DNA of 64,000 nucleotides from Schistosoma mansoni (GCF_000237925.1 NC_031498.1:13617906-13681905); one strand, 5' to 3'. Counted from the stretch's first letter, positions 46,900 through 60,114 are shown. Numbers and translations are program-made. The notes: generated by a model from the letters alone, not told the origin.

Positions 46900-49800
46900 T
46901 TTTTCCACCAGACAACACACTTGTTTTCATAATTTATTCTCATGCTTAAGCTATAGTGTTGTTGAAAGATGTATCAAAGTGGCAATCCGAAACTAGCTAC
47001 CTAAAAAGCTGGTTTACTAAATAGTCACGAATTGTATTCTTTTCTGAAGTCAAATAAGTATATTCAAAGTGATAACGTTTTGAGGACAGTCAGTATGTAA
47101 AGGAAGATTTGTATCCTACTAAGTGGGAAATCAGCGTAATAAGAAATCTGGTTCAGTGGATATCGAATGATATGCTTTTGATCATAATTGTGGTTCGATC
47201 AACACATGAAATAACGACTCTACTGATAAGCTGGTTTGTTTGGAAGGTGCACGATCATCCAATTTAATATCGGTAATTAGTTGATCACATTCAGAACTTT
47301 TAATTCCTAATTGAATACAAGTTCATTCAGTGAGTGATTTCAAGGTGATGCATATCAACATATTAATATCATAAGTAAATATAAGCCTAAGATTAGGTTT
47401 CACACCATAGACCTACCCATTACATGGAGTGATGACGAGACAGTTTGCAGAAATAACTACCATAGGAACAAGTGAACGGTTATTACTTTGAGTAAGTCAG
47501 ATTTTGTGTAGTGACTGTTTTATGGGGTGAGATAAATTTTCCAAGATAATGAGTTAAGTAGTGAGGAGGCACTTTCAATGTAAGTATGACTATATGATAA
47601 AAGTTCCTCAATCACGTGTACCACAATACGAGGATATAAAGAATGTTACAATGTTCGAAAATTTCTTACCATTTCGATTCGAGAGCAGAAATCATACATC
47701 AAATAACATTTATACCTATTATGTATATTTTCTCCTGGTCAAAATCGAGACATATATATCAATCCCTTTACATTCACTCTGACTGTAACTTCATACCTAA
47801 CTGCTTGGTGAAAGCAAGTATATTTGCATAACTGAAAAAGACAGTATGTTGCTTCCCTGTGTCCTAAGTAAATGTGGATAACTGTGTTATCCGGCTAGTA
47901 TGAAGCAATCTGTATGATTTAAATAGTGAAATTTAACTAAAATAAACCAAAATAGTTCGATAAACTGAAAATATAACAGAGTTTAAGGCAACTCAGAGAA
48001 GGAAATTCTCTTTTCAACAGTGTCATTCACTTTAGATGTACAATCGCATGCAAAGTTAAGTCATACTAATGGTAGTCTGTGATAACGTAGGGGGCCATAC
48101 AATAATTTATCGACGAACCAGTCAGACTTATAAAAGCAAGACCAAGATGTTAGCGCGGAACTCGTTCACCCGTATGGCTAATATAATTTTGACATTATAG
48201 ATGATGTCATCTCGTGATAAGAACCCAAACTCTATTTCCTACCTCTGAAGTCCAACCCTAAATATCTAATTCTTAACCCCTTAGGACCAATTATTTTGAC
48301 TATATGGATGAACTTGAAACAAGATTCTTGTGAACATCGTTTCTTTTCAGTTAGAAGTGAAATATAGTTCTGAGGTAATTGCGCACTCTGCAACAAGAGA
48401 TATCAATTAACCTTAAAATCGATTTCACTAGAAACGAACTACCCAAAACAAACAATCCGATTTGAAGAATTCAGGAAACGAGCCAGATGCATATTCATTC
48501 ACCTCAACAAGCTGTCGGTAATCTAATATTAATAATCCACACCATCAATGGTTTAAGAAGACTCTTTCACTCATTTGATCAAATAGAGATGTGGTTCCAA
48601 TCGGTAAGAGATGGTCCTCCAATCGTTTATGCACTGTTGATTTATCGAATTACAATTAGATTTCAGTAATGTAGATAGACTGTTCAATAACCTCGGTTTT
48701 TACCGTTAGGCTTTTTCGAAAGAAAGTGAAATTCTCGCTCAATTAATAAATAGAACTGTTTATGCTCCAAAATTCCCTCACAGACACACGAGCTGGTCAG
48801 GGACTTTAAGTTGTCTTGGAAAATCACTGATGTTACAAATATCTTTATGCTAACAAATATTTCCTGTTACTACACTGAGAAGTATGGCAGTAATGGGTTT
48901 CGGGAAGTTTGTAGATCATTCAGTCAATTACTACAGGAAGTACGAATTTACTGAATTCATGATTCTGATTTATTTACCATCAGAATTACAAGGCTAAAAT
49001 TTTGAGTCACTATTCAATGTTATGCTGATTGATCAGTGAGCAGTGACCAAAGTCACATTTTTCTAGTTCTAAAAACTGATTTAATTTTATTGAGTAACTC
49101 TCAGTGTGGTTGTCAGTCTGTATGACTCCACATCAAATACACCATGTTTTAATGTTAGCACGTAAGCAACTGTGGAAAACCTGAACCACAGATTATTTTT
49201 GAACGCACAACAGAGTACAAACACTTTTAGTAAATGAGACATTTACAAACTTAAGTATGTGATGGAGAGACATATAACATTTTCCATACTGACTCGTCTT
49301 CTTACTTCACTTTTAAACCTAGTTGTCTAGATCGCTGTTCATACAACTTGTAATATCGAGTTGTTAAGCAGTCATATTTACAGGCTGAATTTGACGACAC
49401 ATTCGTGAGAGTTTATAAGTTTCTCCGTGCTTTCGGCTTTTCAATATTGACAAAACTATGAGCATAAGAAATAGAGACGATAGTATTTAAAAAGAAACTA
49501 TTTGGTATACTCAATCACTCAATTTTTATCTTGATATACAAAAATGAAGTTCAGTAAGTCGAAGTTGTGGCAGGAGGAATCTAGTAAACAACTTCAACAT
49601 TTTCATATCTCCTGTGTAGTTTAACTTATTTCAAGTTTCTTACTGTAACAATGAGTGTGAATAGGAGATTCAATAGAAAATAATTGACAGATGGCTTTAT
49701 CATAATGTTGTTTACACAGGTCTAAAGGTTAAATGAGATTCTTTTAGTAAATTAATTGTTTACTAAACAGAATAACCATTGTGTTCTATTACTTAGCTTG

Positions 49801-50019
49801 ACATTGTGTGATATTTGGTAGTTAAAGCATAGTTAAGTCGATTTTTCAATGAAGAAACACAGATCAGGTCATCTCACCTATGGAAACGACTGGAGGAAAT
49901 TAGTAACAGTTATTTCAAGTAAGATTTTATCTGAATGTAACATCAGTATCTATGAGTTGATTCCTGCATGTTGCGTTAGGTAATGAATAGGTTGACCAAT
50001 AATATGGACGAATATCTGT
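46900..50019. other. No gene seen
   Basis: About 3 kb of AT-rich sequence with short frames only. Text near 49020-49060 faintly resembles the tRNA-like SINE at 2465-2720. Confidence 0.5.
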
Positions 50020-50399
50020 TCGTCAATGGACACATTGTACGTTTATATCAGTAGAACTCAGAACCTTCATTAGGTTTACCGAAATTTTCAGAATTACCAG
50101 GTTATCCTTTAGTTCATGCAATAAAACCTTATCATGAATTCGGATCATATTTGAGAAAACTATGAGTAGCAATCAGTGAGTAGCAATATAAGGTCATAAT
50201 TATATTAAGTATTTTCATTTTAACCTCATAAACAAACATAATTTTAGTATGAAAATAATCATGTACACCGAAATCACTGAGAATATCCATCAGAATGAGA
50301 TGATCCAGGGAACGAGGATTTGAAATGATACTTGTTCAGTGGATGATAGGTTCCGAAATTCCATTCGTACATGAGGCATTGAACGCAATCTTATTAAGG
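50020..50399. repeat. Fold-back arm, left
   Basis: Reverse complement of 52186-52569. The only differences I found are four single-base length differences in homopolymer runs, all in the part matching 52464-52540, next to the N gap. Confidence 0.9.
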
Positions 50400-51004
50400 A
50401 ATGTTTTGATTTCATTCTACTCATCAGATTACAGTCTCATTGAAAAATTTAACGGCTCTAGTTCACGCACAAAACACTTCTAGATAATGACACAATAACT
50501 CATGTCGAAAAACAATCATTTCTCAAGATACATGACCAAACGTGTATCGCACTGGAAGAATTGACTAAAAGGTTAAAATACTAGCTCGATACAAAATACG
50601 CTGTGTGGTCAGTTAAATATTGAATACTCCTTTGATTTCAAAAGTCAAGTATGAAAACAACAAGACAAGTTTTGCTGCCACTGATCTGTTGCGAATAACA
50701 GGTATCTTCTGTCGATTGCATAACAAACAATTTAAAGTAGTACATTTTACGTAGAGAAAGATCAAGGTAGCTATAAAGATCATTCAAAACCTGTTTACTG
50801 TTTCCAATCTCGTTACTATCCGGGCAATCTCAGTTTCAAATATTTTTTGTATCCTTGTTTAAACATTTACTTAATAGTTTCTTATTCCATTACTTTCTCA
50901 CCGGAACCCTGGTCATCTACCTAGTCAGTCAATCTATTGCTCCTTTACAAATAACAGGTAATGTTATTTTACCAGTAAGGGGGGCTTGCAAGGGTTGTGG
51001 AGTG

Positions 51005-51260
51005 TTATTTAGATCACGATAAGCAGTGACCAGTGGAGTTCAATAATGTCGAGTGTGAGAATGGACGCGTATTATCGCGAATCAACCGAAGTTAGATATG
51101 TAGATTATTATATATCTGCCCAATAGTCTAAGGGTTAAGCTCTCGTATCGAGACGTATATGTCCTGGATTCTATCCCCGATGATTTTGTGTATAAGCACT
51201 ATTGAAGAGTACCATATTAGAATGAAACAGTTGTCCAATCTTTCTTGCTTTTTTAAACTT
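51005..51260 (+). repeat. Second-family SINE, diverged
   Basis: Head, promoter-like CAATAGTCTAAGGGTTAAGC and a decayed ribozyme (GAAAC kept, CTGAGGA lost) in plus orientation. Preceded by a GGGGGG-like run. Confidence 0.55.
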
Positions 51261-51845
51261 TGTCGACTTTAGTTTGGTTCGTAATCCCGATAATATTATT
51301 TTTGATTTGTTATCAATAACATTATAATCTGTGAAGAGTAAAATCTAGATTATTCTTTCATGTTCAGTATTTAATGTTTAATAAAATTTGAATATTGTTA
51401 GTTCCTTGTAGTAATATTATAATGGTAAGCGGATAGTCGTATTCGCAAAGATCTATGATGCATACTAACGTTCTGTTTGCTTACTGAATCAATTCAACAC
51501 TAATTAGAGTGTGTTACATTTGTGATCAGTTATCATCGGTCTTATTCTAATAATAACTAGGGTATATAACGTGTTATAAAATAACTTTATACTGAATGTA
51601 AATTTGAACTTGACTCTGATGTAGTTTGAGATTTTGTAGCATGAATTTCATGTAACTACCAAGTTGTCATTATTACCATGCTGTGGTTCAACACTTTCAT
51701 TGTAAAAGGGACTTTGATCTTATGTTAGAAATTAGTCAGTATGAGTTCAAATAATAGAGGGGAAATATCCGTGTAAAAACGAGTTGAGAATTAAATAGCC
51801 ACTAGCAAGTGAGTACCATTTTTCCAGTTTAATATTTCAAATATT

Positions 51846-52155
51846 TGTGTTGGAGATGTATGAGTGACAGTGTGGTGTGATTTACTTATATCCATATAAG
51901 TAGTATATGGTGTGGGTCAGACATAGAATGTATTTTGGCAGATGACCGATGACGAAAGAACTGAAACGAAGCGCAATCGGTAGGAAAATGCACGAACAAT
52001 GGAATTAGAGAAGAAACAGTGAAGATAGAGACTATTGGTTGTTAATTTGCAAATTGACTGTACATTGTATGGTTTTCAGAATTTACTGAGATAGTCTGTA
52101 ATCTTTGCTTAAATACAATCGATTGTCCCCAACCAGTGTTTTGTTCACCACAACA
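51846..52155. mobile_element. LTR-like fossil, about 310 bp
   Basis: Begins TGTGTTGG, ends CACAACA, and shares text with 36700-37040 and 7780-7850. The size and TG...CA ends suit a solo LTR of a Gypsy-type element. No matching target duplication is seen at its flanks, and it lies between the fold-back arms. Confidence 0.45.
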
Positions 52156-52185
52156 GGAGAGCACCGTAAAGATTTTGTCAACATA

Positions 52186-52569
52186 CCTTAATAAGATTGC
52201 GTTCAATGCCTCATGTACGAATGGAATTTCGGAACCTATCATCCACTGAACAAGTATCATTTCAAATCCTCGTTCCCTGGATCATCTCATTCTGATGGAT
52301 ATTCTCAGTGATTTCGGTGTACATGATTATTTTCATACTAAAATTATGTTTGTTTATGAGGTTAAAATGAAAATACTTAATATAATTATGACCTTATATT
52401 GCTACTCACTGATTGCTACTCATAGTTTTCTCAAATATGATCCGAATTCATGATAAGGTTTTATTTGCATGAACTAAAGGATAACCTGGTAATTCTGAAA
52501 AATTTCGGTAAACCTAATGAAAGGTTCTGAGTTCTACTTGATATAAACGTACAATGTGTCCATTGACGA
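52186..52569. repeat. Fold-back arm, right, ending at the gap
   Basis: Inverted match to 50020-50399; the match runs to the last base before the N run, so its true end is hidden. Confidence 0.9.
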
Positions 52570-52769
52570 NNNNNNNNNNNNNNNNNNNNNNNNNNNNNNN
52601 NNNNNNNNNNNNNNNNNNNNNNNNNNNNNNNNNNNNNNNNNNNNNNNNNNNNNNNNNNNNNNNNNNNNNNNNNNNNNNNNNNNNNNNNNNNNNNNNNNNN
52701 NNNNNNNNNNNNNNNNNNNNNNNNNNNNNNNNNNNNNNNNNNNNNNNNNNNNNNNNNNNNNNNNNNNNN
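52570..52769. other. Assembly gap of 200 N
   Basis: Exactly 200 N. A round number of this kind usually marks a scaffold join of unknown length. Confidence 0.98.
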
Positions 52770-52864
52770 CTAATTAAAAAAAGTAATCAGGAAGGAAAAC
52801 GAAATGTGATGTTAAGATGAGACTATGGGATCTCATATTCTGAGCGCAAAAGGTTAATGTAAGA

Positions 52865-52990
52865 ATATTGTGTTTGGATGGCAGTTGAATCCAGGATGAA
52901 CGTTTCGTACCATTCGGAACTCATCCCAGGTTTGATGTTCCGACTGGAACTCAAACCCCAATACCACTCGCTCCAAACACCTAAATGTAT
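52865..52990 (-). repeat. Sm-alpha-type SINE fragment
   Basis: The minus strand shows GGAGCGAGTGGTATTGGGG-type promoter text and a ribozyme with GAAACG kept but the first core box reading GGGATGA. Diverged and truncated. Confidence 0.6.
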
Positions 52991-54469
52991 GATCCACTGA
53001 ATTACCGAGTTAAGATACTCATTGGTTTATTCAACTGGCATGAAAGTACCAGGAAGAGTTTGTCTTTGATTTAACTTCTAGCTCTATATTGGACACACTA
53101 AAGCTTGTAACATGATCCTATACGAAGGCAATCTTCTCCGGATCCCTGTTTTTAAAGAAGAACTGAGAACTCTTTGTTCCTTACAAAAGGATAGACTTAT
53201 TGTTACCAAATCCGACAACGGCAATACGAACAGTTATCATGAAAAATGTGATTGAGAAGAAAACGTTCTTGAACATCTATCAACGTGACTACATCCAACA
53301 CTGATTATCTGTCATAAAGAACAATACATCTTTAAATACTAGTGTTTTAGTTTACGTCTCAAGTTTATTGGTGGTTTTCTAGATGATGATAATATTCTCT
53401 CTATAGGATGCTCATTAAGCACCAGTTCGATTGTGAAATCTCTAAAACTACTTGATACCAATGAATTTCACCTTTAAAAGGACTTTATATAAACAAACTA
53501 ATGGATTGGTCATGGATTCTACTGTATCTCAGTTGTTATAAATTTATTGATGACCTATATTGGATAATTTATCTTAGCCGGTGTATTCATAACACGCATC
53601 TTGCTCAGATTTGTAGATGACACATTTGTTATCGTTTAGAAGACAGTTAGATCACATTTCTCTAATTCTCATACTAATCGGTCACAATCGATAATTTCTT
53701 AGTTATTCAGTTTTGTAAATGGTAAAAAAGATTATATGAAGTTAACTTCCATTGTTGAATAACTTGGTAAAAGATAGAGAAAGTCAATGAGAAGGTGATA
53801 AGTTATATCATCTGATTGTTATTACATCTAACAATGAATATCAAGAAAGTAAGAATAGAAGTAACACCAATAATTCAATTCACTTTAGTTACTATAATCA
53901 CATAATATAGACAATAAGCTGTCAAAAAAGTTAAATGATGTACTAGAACAAGGAAATAGAGAACCCTATGAAGAAAAGAAGCCTAGACGATATTATTCTT
54001 GAATAATTCATATATAGTAAGTGGTAGACAATACAACTCAGAAGATAAAATGAAAAATAGGCTTTATTCAAAATGAATTCTACTTGTGTATAGTCTATTC
54101 ACCTAGTCCTATATTAGTTGAGAGTGTGTGGAATAAAACAAATGTTATACTACATTATTTCATGTAGATCTAAAGAAAGAAGTGAACTTGTCTTGACTTT
54201 TTGTAAAAGATGCTTAAACTCTCTTATACAACGAATCACGTAGTTGAAAATTGGAAACATCCTAAAGCTAATCAATTTAAATGACACAGTATGTGCATAG
54301 ATATCCTCTTATGAGATGATAACTGATTAATGTAATCAAATAACAAATTAACGCGATTAGATATTTGGTCTGAAAATAAAATGAAACCAAATAAATCAGT
54401 TAAGATAAATTGTAGAAAGAAATTGAATTTAACAAGTATGTATTATTTTGGAAACATGTATCGAGTGAA

Positions 54470-54600
54470 CACATCATAATTCAATTGGTGAATTGATGAG
54501 TTAATTGAAGCTAAACCACCATGGAAAACCTGAAAGCATTGGACGGTCGTTTCGTCCCAGTACGATACTCCTCAGTAGTGCGCATTCACGATTTATTAAA
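54470..54600 (-). repeat. Second-family SINE tail and ribozyme (copy C)
   Basis: Counterpart of 11285-11375 and 39825-39885, but with the ribozyme core preserved. Confidence 0.7.
54530..54585 (-). ncRNA. Hammerhead-like motif, core intact
   Basis: The minus strand has CTGAGGA (complement of 54569-54575), stem II, GAAA (complement of 54550-54553), short stem III GACC and the triplet GTC (complement of 54542-54544). Stem I has two mismatches. Confidence 0.5.
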
Positions 54601-57354
54601 TAAATACTTTTTAATGTTATACATTAGTAACATATTTATTTACTGAATGCTTACGTTCAACTTTTGGGATGGATCATGTCACTAATCAAGTTATTGATTT
54701 AATAAACAATAAGAAAGTGATGACATGAAAAAGGAACACTCATTTTCGTAGTTGTAGTACTGAAATTAATATTCCAGTTACTAAAATCAAATTAATCACG
54801 TTAGATGCCATGACAACTCCGAATGCATTTATAGAAATGACGGTCTAACAATGTAAAATCGATTTATAAGTTTCAATATCCAGTTAATTTAGATTGTTCA
54901 TTTCACATTTATTCGTATCTACTTATATAAATCATAATAAATTAATGTTTAGTATATAAACCACTTTGGACAAAAATTACAGTTTAATGATCAAACATAT
55001 ATTTGTATTGACCGACAATTTTCATCCTTAAGACTAGTGATAAGTTCTAAAAGTCACTTATTCTCAAATAAAGTGGCTAACATGATTTATCCACCTGTCA
55101 GTAATTCATGTTATACCCATGAGAAAATCATCCATCATACCTATGATGAAGTATTATAAAAGTTACTGTCATGTCAGTGTTTGATAAAATTTGAAAGGGT
55201 AGCAAAATTGTGACACAGATAGAAGAAATAAAATACGTTAACTAATTTGTTGTTATGTTCTGAGAGTTAAATTGTTCAACTGTAAAGCGCTCATTATCTA
55301 TCTGAACACTATTATGACCACCTAATTCATGTACAGGTGAGCTTTCCATTTACACTATAGGTTAATCAAATCATGTATTAAAACGATATTTATAACATCG
55401 TCAGATTTGAACAAAACATCTATAATGAATACTAGATTGACACTGATTTGCTGTAACCGCGGAAAATGATATTTGAAACTGTAAACTTTAAGTTTTGTAC
55501 AACACACTGAAGAAGACAAAAAATAATTGAAGAAGAATATTTTATCCACATTTCAAAAATACATCAACCAATCAATCGAAATACTCATCAATCGATTTTA
55601 CTGACTATTTATTTATTAAATAACGAATATCACACATAATGGAAATATAGGAAAGAAAAAATGGAAATACAGAGAAATTAGGCTTTGTAGGCTGAAAATT
55701 TTAATGTTTTTAACAACGTTTTGCTAATACGTCTACTTCGTTGTAGTTTAAAACGGCTTAGCCAGAAAAATTATCCAGCCAAGAAAAAATTCTCTGTAAA
55801 TTAAGTTACCTATGGTCGGACATATGTTAAAATCATATTTAGTTCGAATCATTTTAAGCTCTAAACAACGACATTATTGTCAATACCTGTACCTATTTTA
55901 CTTGACTGTTGCCATGTTTAGTGAAACTCTAATAATCACTAATATTGCCATTATTAGCATTTCGGAAAAAATATGAGCATGTGTTTGCTATTATAAAGTT
56001 CTCAAAATAAATTCATCGAAGAGAGCACTCTTTACTGAACCAATCTTTCTGATTTCATGTCTCAATAGGTATATCACGTTCGAATATATTACTTCTACTT
56101 CAACTTCGTGATGATGATTCTTTTCAGAAGGATAGTGAAAATGTCATGGCTGATCCATTAAACTCAGAGAATGAAACTCTACCAAGAACCTATATTCAAG
56201 TTTACATGAATGTTTTAAAGAATAACATTTTAATAATAACAAAAATTTTGAAAAGTGATCTTTCTTCGTATGTGCGTGTTGAATGATTCAAATATGCATT
56301 AATACTTAATTGTTTTGAAAATAATTTTTTTGTTAACATTAGGAAAATGTTTGAATACATTAACAATTTTCTGGCAATTCATCCACGTCCATCAATACAG
56401 TTTATTAGTATAGTCTCAAATACGGCTCAATTATTGTGTTTCGAATGCTTTCTAGTAAATAAAGTGCTTTCATTATTTCATATATGTATACTGAACATAC
56501 TTGTGTAAAAGTACAGAATTAGTTTCCGTTATATTCGGTAAACAAATTATGGAGAAAACACTCTTCAAATCCTCCTTCTTGATATATCATTATACGGATT
56601 TGGAAATTATAAACTATCAACCAACTGAAGTTGTCCAACTAAAGTATCTCCTATAGGATTCCTATGTGGAAAATAAGCCTCATCTCTGTGTCTCTGTAAA
56701 TTTATCCGCCACTGCGATGCAAAGGTACAGAAAACTTAGACTACATTAGCATGTGATATAGAATAAAACAATTTTTTACTTGACCTTAGGAGAGTAATAT
56801 TAGGTTCTACTCCTAGAGGATTGAGTTATCATTTTTTCCATTTGATCGTGGTGCATTTTAAGATGTCCAAAAATTTCTTCATTATCAATCTGGAAAAAAC
56901 TCTTGGAGTTCCATGTATTTGAGAAACAGAATCTGGCAACCGTACAAAGAAGAATTACCTCTTATTTCGACCTCTAACCCAGTCTTAATATTTTACTAGT
57001 AATTTCAGATTCAAACGATCATGTTTAGAATCACGGTGATAATCCACTTCAAATGGTTTTGACTATCCTTTCACTTTACCTCTATAGCATTTTTCTTTGC
57101 ACGAATACAACTTCAAAAACAATCAGTCCCGTAAGAAAACTGTTCATGTTTAAGTTGCTAAAACGCTTCCAATGGTGATGACGATGATGATGTTGAATCA
57201 TTGGAGAAATATCCAAATATCTCTTGTGCTGTTGTGGCCACTATTTTAAGCAGACGGCTGTTTGTGTTTTGGCTTTGTTAATGGATGGGTAATTATTTTA
57301 CTTTTGAGGTAGTTACACAATAAGAAATATTTTAACTTTTTACCACATGATCCA

Positions 57355-58050
57355 TTTGAATTGTATGAACGATTGCTATTGAATCATACATATCGTCAAT
57401 CCTCGTATATATCCATCTACTTAAATCGAGTCATTGAATAACGAAATTAAATTAGTCAAATACGAGATTGAAGTTTCAATGAGTATATCTCATGCAATCC
57501 TTGATTGGCAAGCGAAGCAAAACGAATTGATGCACAAAGAAGAAGGCGAGTGAGCTGACTCGAATTAATCAAGAGTGAATCTATATTTATGATCATACAA
57601 AAATGAGTAACAGGCAAGTGATGAATGGGATAAGAAGTGCACACACATACGCTCATATAAAAACAGTGGAGGTTGATAAGCGAATAATTAACGAGGTCGA
57701 AATATAGATTGAGAAGAATGAATAAATCAGCCTGCTCGGAAGCTAGAATAAACTATGTGGGATTAGCATAGCAACCGACCCTACATATGTAAATATTTTA
57801 GATGTCTACACAGATAACTTTTGTTAAAACAAACAGGTAGAAATTGTTAGGAATACAACTAGTTACTGAATATCAATAAGTAGTATAAAACGACAAACAA
57901 AAATGAGTTGATGAGAAGGGAATAGGGACAGAGAACGTAAGCAAACTTAACACTCCCCTAAGGCAACATGTCTCTCCTGGGTCCTAAAAATTGAATATTA
58001 AGTTTGAAGGCACTCCAAGACGAAAATGGTGCAAATTACTCTCATCACAG
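57355..58050 (+). repeat. Dispersed repeat R, copy 2
   Basis: Matches 16735-17440 throughout, with its 3' module also at 12798-13015. It begins directly after the end of copy C. Confidence 0.75.
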
Positions 58051-58275
58051 CCACCCTGAAAAGTCTCCCTACCCCTCCAGGTTTTCAATGGTAGTCTAAC
58101 ATCAATAGATTCACGATCTTAATCAAAAAATTAATAATCTCCACAACCCCATACTGATAATTTTTTAATAGTTGAATTCATGGGTCGATCTAAGCTACAC
58201 CACCATTGAAAACCTAGAACCACTTTACAGCCGTTTCATCCTAGTATGGGACTCCTCAGAAATGCGCATCTATGA
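58051..58275. repeat. Paired inverted SINE tails, with ribozyme on the minus arm
   Basis: A plus tail (about 58076-58140) is followed by a minus-oriented tail and ribozyme region (58150-58275), as at 17441-17615. Confidence 0.65.
58215..58270 (-). ncRNA. Hammerhead-like motif, altered cleavage triplet
   Basis: The minus strand has CTGAGGA (complement of 58253-58259), a stem II closed by a G-T pair, and GAAA (complement of 58234-58237). The usual GTC reads GTA. Core present, activity uncertain. Confidence 0.45.
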
Positions 58276-58359
58276 ATCTAATTATCAAAATGTTGCTACA
58301 ATCTTCACAAACCTTCAATCTTATAATAATCATCATGTGCTCACTTTTGACTGACTTCA

Positions 58360-58533
58360 AGGTGGATTTCCTGGAGCCCTAGTTGGAAGCCATGATCAGT
58401 AAAGCTCAATGCGTGTCGGGTAGAGATAGGTATCTACCTCAGACAATGGATAAAGGGGTTGGGCAAGATCATGGATCGATTGAAGTTCGATGTTAACACT
58501 GTTGGCTCAGTGGTCTAGTGGTTAGGCTTGGTA
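58360..58533 (+). repeat. Second-family SINE head with A-box-like promoter
   Basis: The head text runs into TTGGCTCAGTGGTCTAGTGG, a strong A-box-like string at about 58502-58521, and breaks off at 58533 against a LINE fragment. This is the cleanest head and promoter copy in the window. Confidence 0.7.
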
Positions 58534-59320
58534 CCTGTTGGTGAGAGTTATCTTGAACTGGTTGAGTTTGTCAGCATCTCGAAAGAATGCTGTATTGAAA
58601 CTACGTAATGCTGTTCCACCAGTTTTCCAGTGTTTCTTTAGCTTCAATTTCACCTTGTCAACCACCAGGTGGTGATCTGAAGCTGTCTCAGCTCTTCTCC
58701 TTGTTCTCACATCTTCCGTTGTCCTTGTGAACGTTTTGCTGATGCGAATATGGTCTATTTGGTTCTCTGTGGTGTGATACGATGAGACCCATGTAGCTTT
58801 GTGTATGCGATTGTATGGGAATAATATACCAACTATAACCATTTTGTTGAATGCTCATAAGTTTACAAATCTGTCACCATTTTCGTGAGCATTTATCTCT
58901 TCGTGACCGGAGTACAACAGCATCTCTCCTGTATCTATTCTTTTCTGTCTAGCCTGGGTCCAATGGTTTTTGCTGATTCCGAGAGCCGCCAGGTTGAATC
59001 TCCTCATCTTCGATGCTATTTGATTGGTCCTCCAGGTCTCCCACATTGTCTGGACGCTCCATGTACCCATAAAAATTGTTGCTTTGGTTGTTAGAAGGAG
59101 CATCGGCTTCGTAACCTCCGAGGAATCTCGGCTTTCACCATTAGGTGTGATAATTCTTCCTTCAACTCACACAGTAGAGTTCAAATAGTTTAATTTGTTT
59201 GGTCTGGTTGGCGTTCTTTTAGCAAGACTTTTTTCTACGGCATGCAGTTACCGACTTCATGCCCAGCTTTCCTCCTTTACCCGAGCTTGGGACCAACAGA
59301 AACTCCGAGAGTTACAATTT
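58534..59320 (-). mobile_element. RTE-clade LINE, 5' part with internally deleted endonuclease
   Basis: The minus strand starts with 5' untranslated text near 59320, then MGTWSVQTMWETWRTNQIAS and LLYSGHEE. It jumps to HENGDRFVNL and continues with NRIHKATWVS, ENQIDHIRI, RRAETASDHHLVV and LKLKKHW. These are the N- and C-terminal parts of the RTE apurinic-type endonuclease; SDHHLVV holds the last catalytic Asp-His pair. The middle, some 130 residues in relatives, is missing. Coding ends near 58534 at the SINE head. Non-functional. Confidence 0.85.
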
Positions 59321-60114
59321 TTCACGCCAAAGTAGATATAAACAACTGATACCATAATATGTAATATAAATACTTGTATAAAATGTAACAACTTAATCAC
59401 TTAAAATATGCAGTGCAGTATCATTTTATGCTATCCGTTACTTTAATTAGTATAAAAGATGGAAACACATTGACAATGTGTCCATTAAAAGAAGAATATT
59501 CTGATAAAATGAATAGACATGACAATTTTCCTTTTTCCTGAAAAATAAATTATTATTACTTACAATAACATTATATACCATGATACTAAGACATCTTGCA
59601 CAGTGTATAACTAGTAAAAACATGCTTGCCTGAAATTCTAAGAACTCCATTATTGTGAAACACCCTAGAAAAAGCTTATTTTGATAAAACTGCTAATAAT
59701 TGCAAAATAATCAGCAGTAATACAATTATGCTTATATGAATTATGTCACACAACTAGACAAATATTTTGCTGAATATTGAGTATAATTGGAAGACATATA
59801 TGATCGTTGCGTTTTAGCGAATGTATTATTAACAATAGGAATCTAAATGGTGAAAATTATCAACTCTGAGCAATTCGTTTACAACGTGATATGCAAAACA
59901 GATGTATCGTGGATAGCAAGGGAACCCGATATTATTGAGTGCATTTCAAACGCCGGTCACGTTAAGGTAAAGTAAAGTGGCTCCTTAAATCTGTCACTAG
60001 ACATCTGTCTGCATTCATGGCTGCTTTGCTCTTGCAATTAAAGTCATTCTGTTTGGTCTTCGAAACAGACATCTTCAGTCAAGTCGTTGACCCCTTAGTA
60101 CCGGAATTATTAAA
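59321..60114. other. No gene seen
   Basis: AT-rich; only short frames. Nothing recognised. Confidence 0.5.

Larger units (their letters stand above)
53147..57347 (-). repeat. Segmental duplication copy C (inverted)
   Basis: Reverse complement of copy A 8605-12195 and of copy B to 41209. Bases 53147-54260 match 40096-41209 with no difference found over 1,114 bp; beyond 54260 differences appear every few tens of bases. It has a private insertion of about 90 bp near 57234-57323 and lacks B's 350-bp insertion. Its left end contains the Penelope-like RT fragment (53147-53670, plus strand). Confidence 0.85.

Noticed and set aside
52554-52820. Open frames running through the N run
   Set aside because: They exist only because N codons are read as open; the stretch is an assembly gap.
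58885-59094. Plus-strand 69-residue frame
   Set aside because: It is antisense to the RTE endonuclease fragment.
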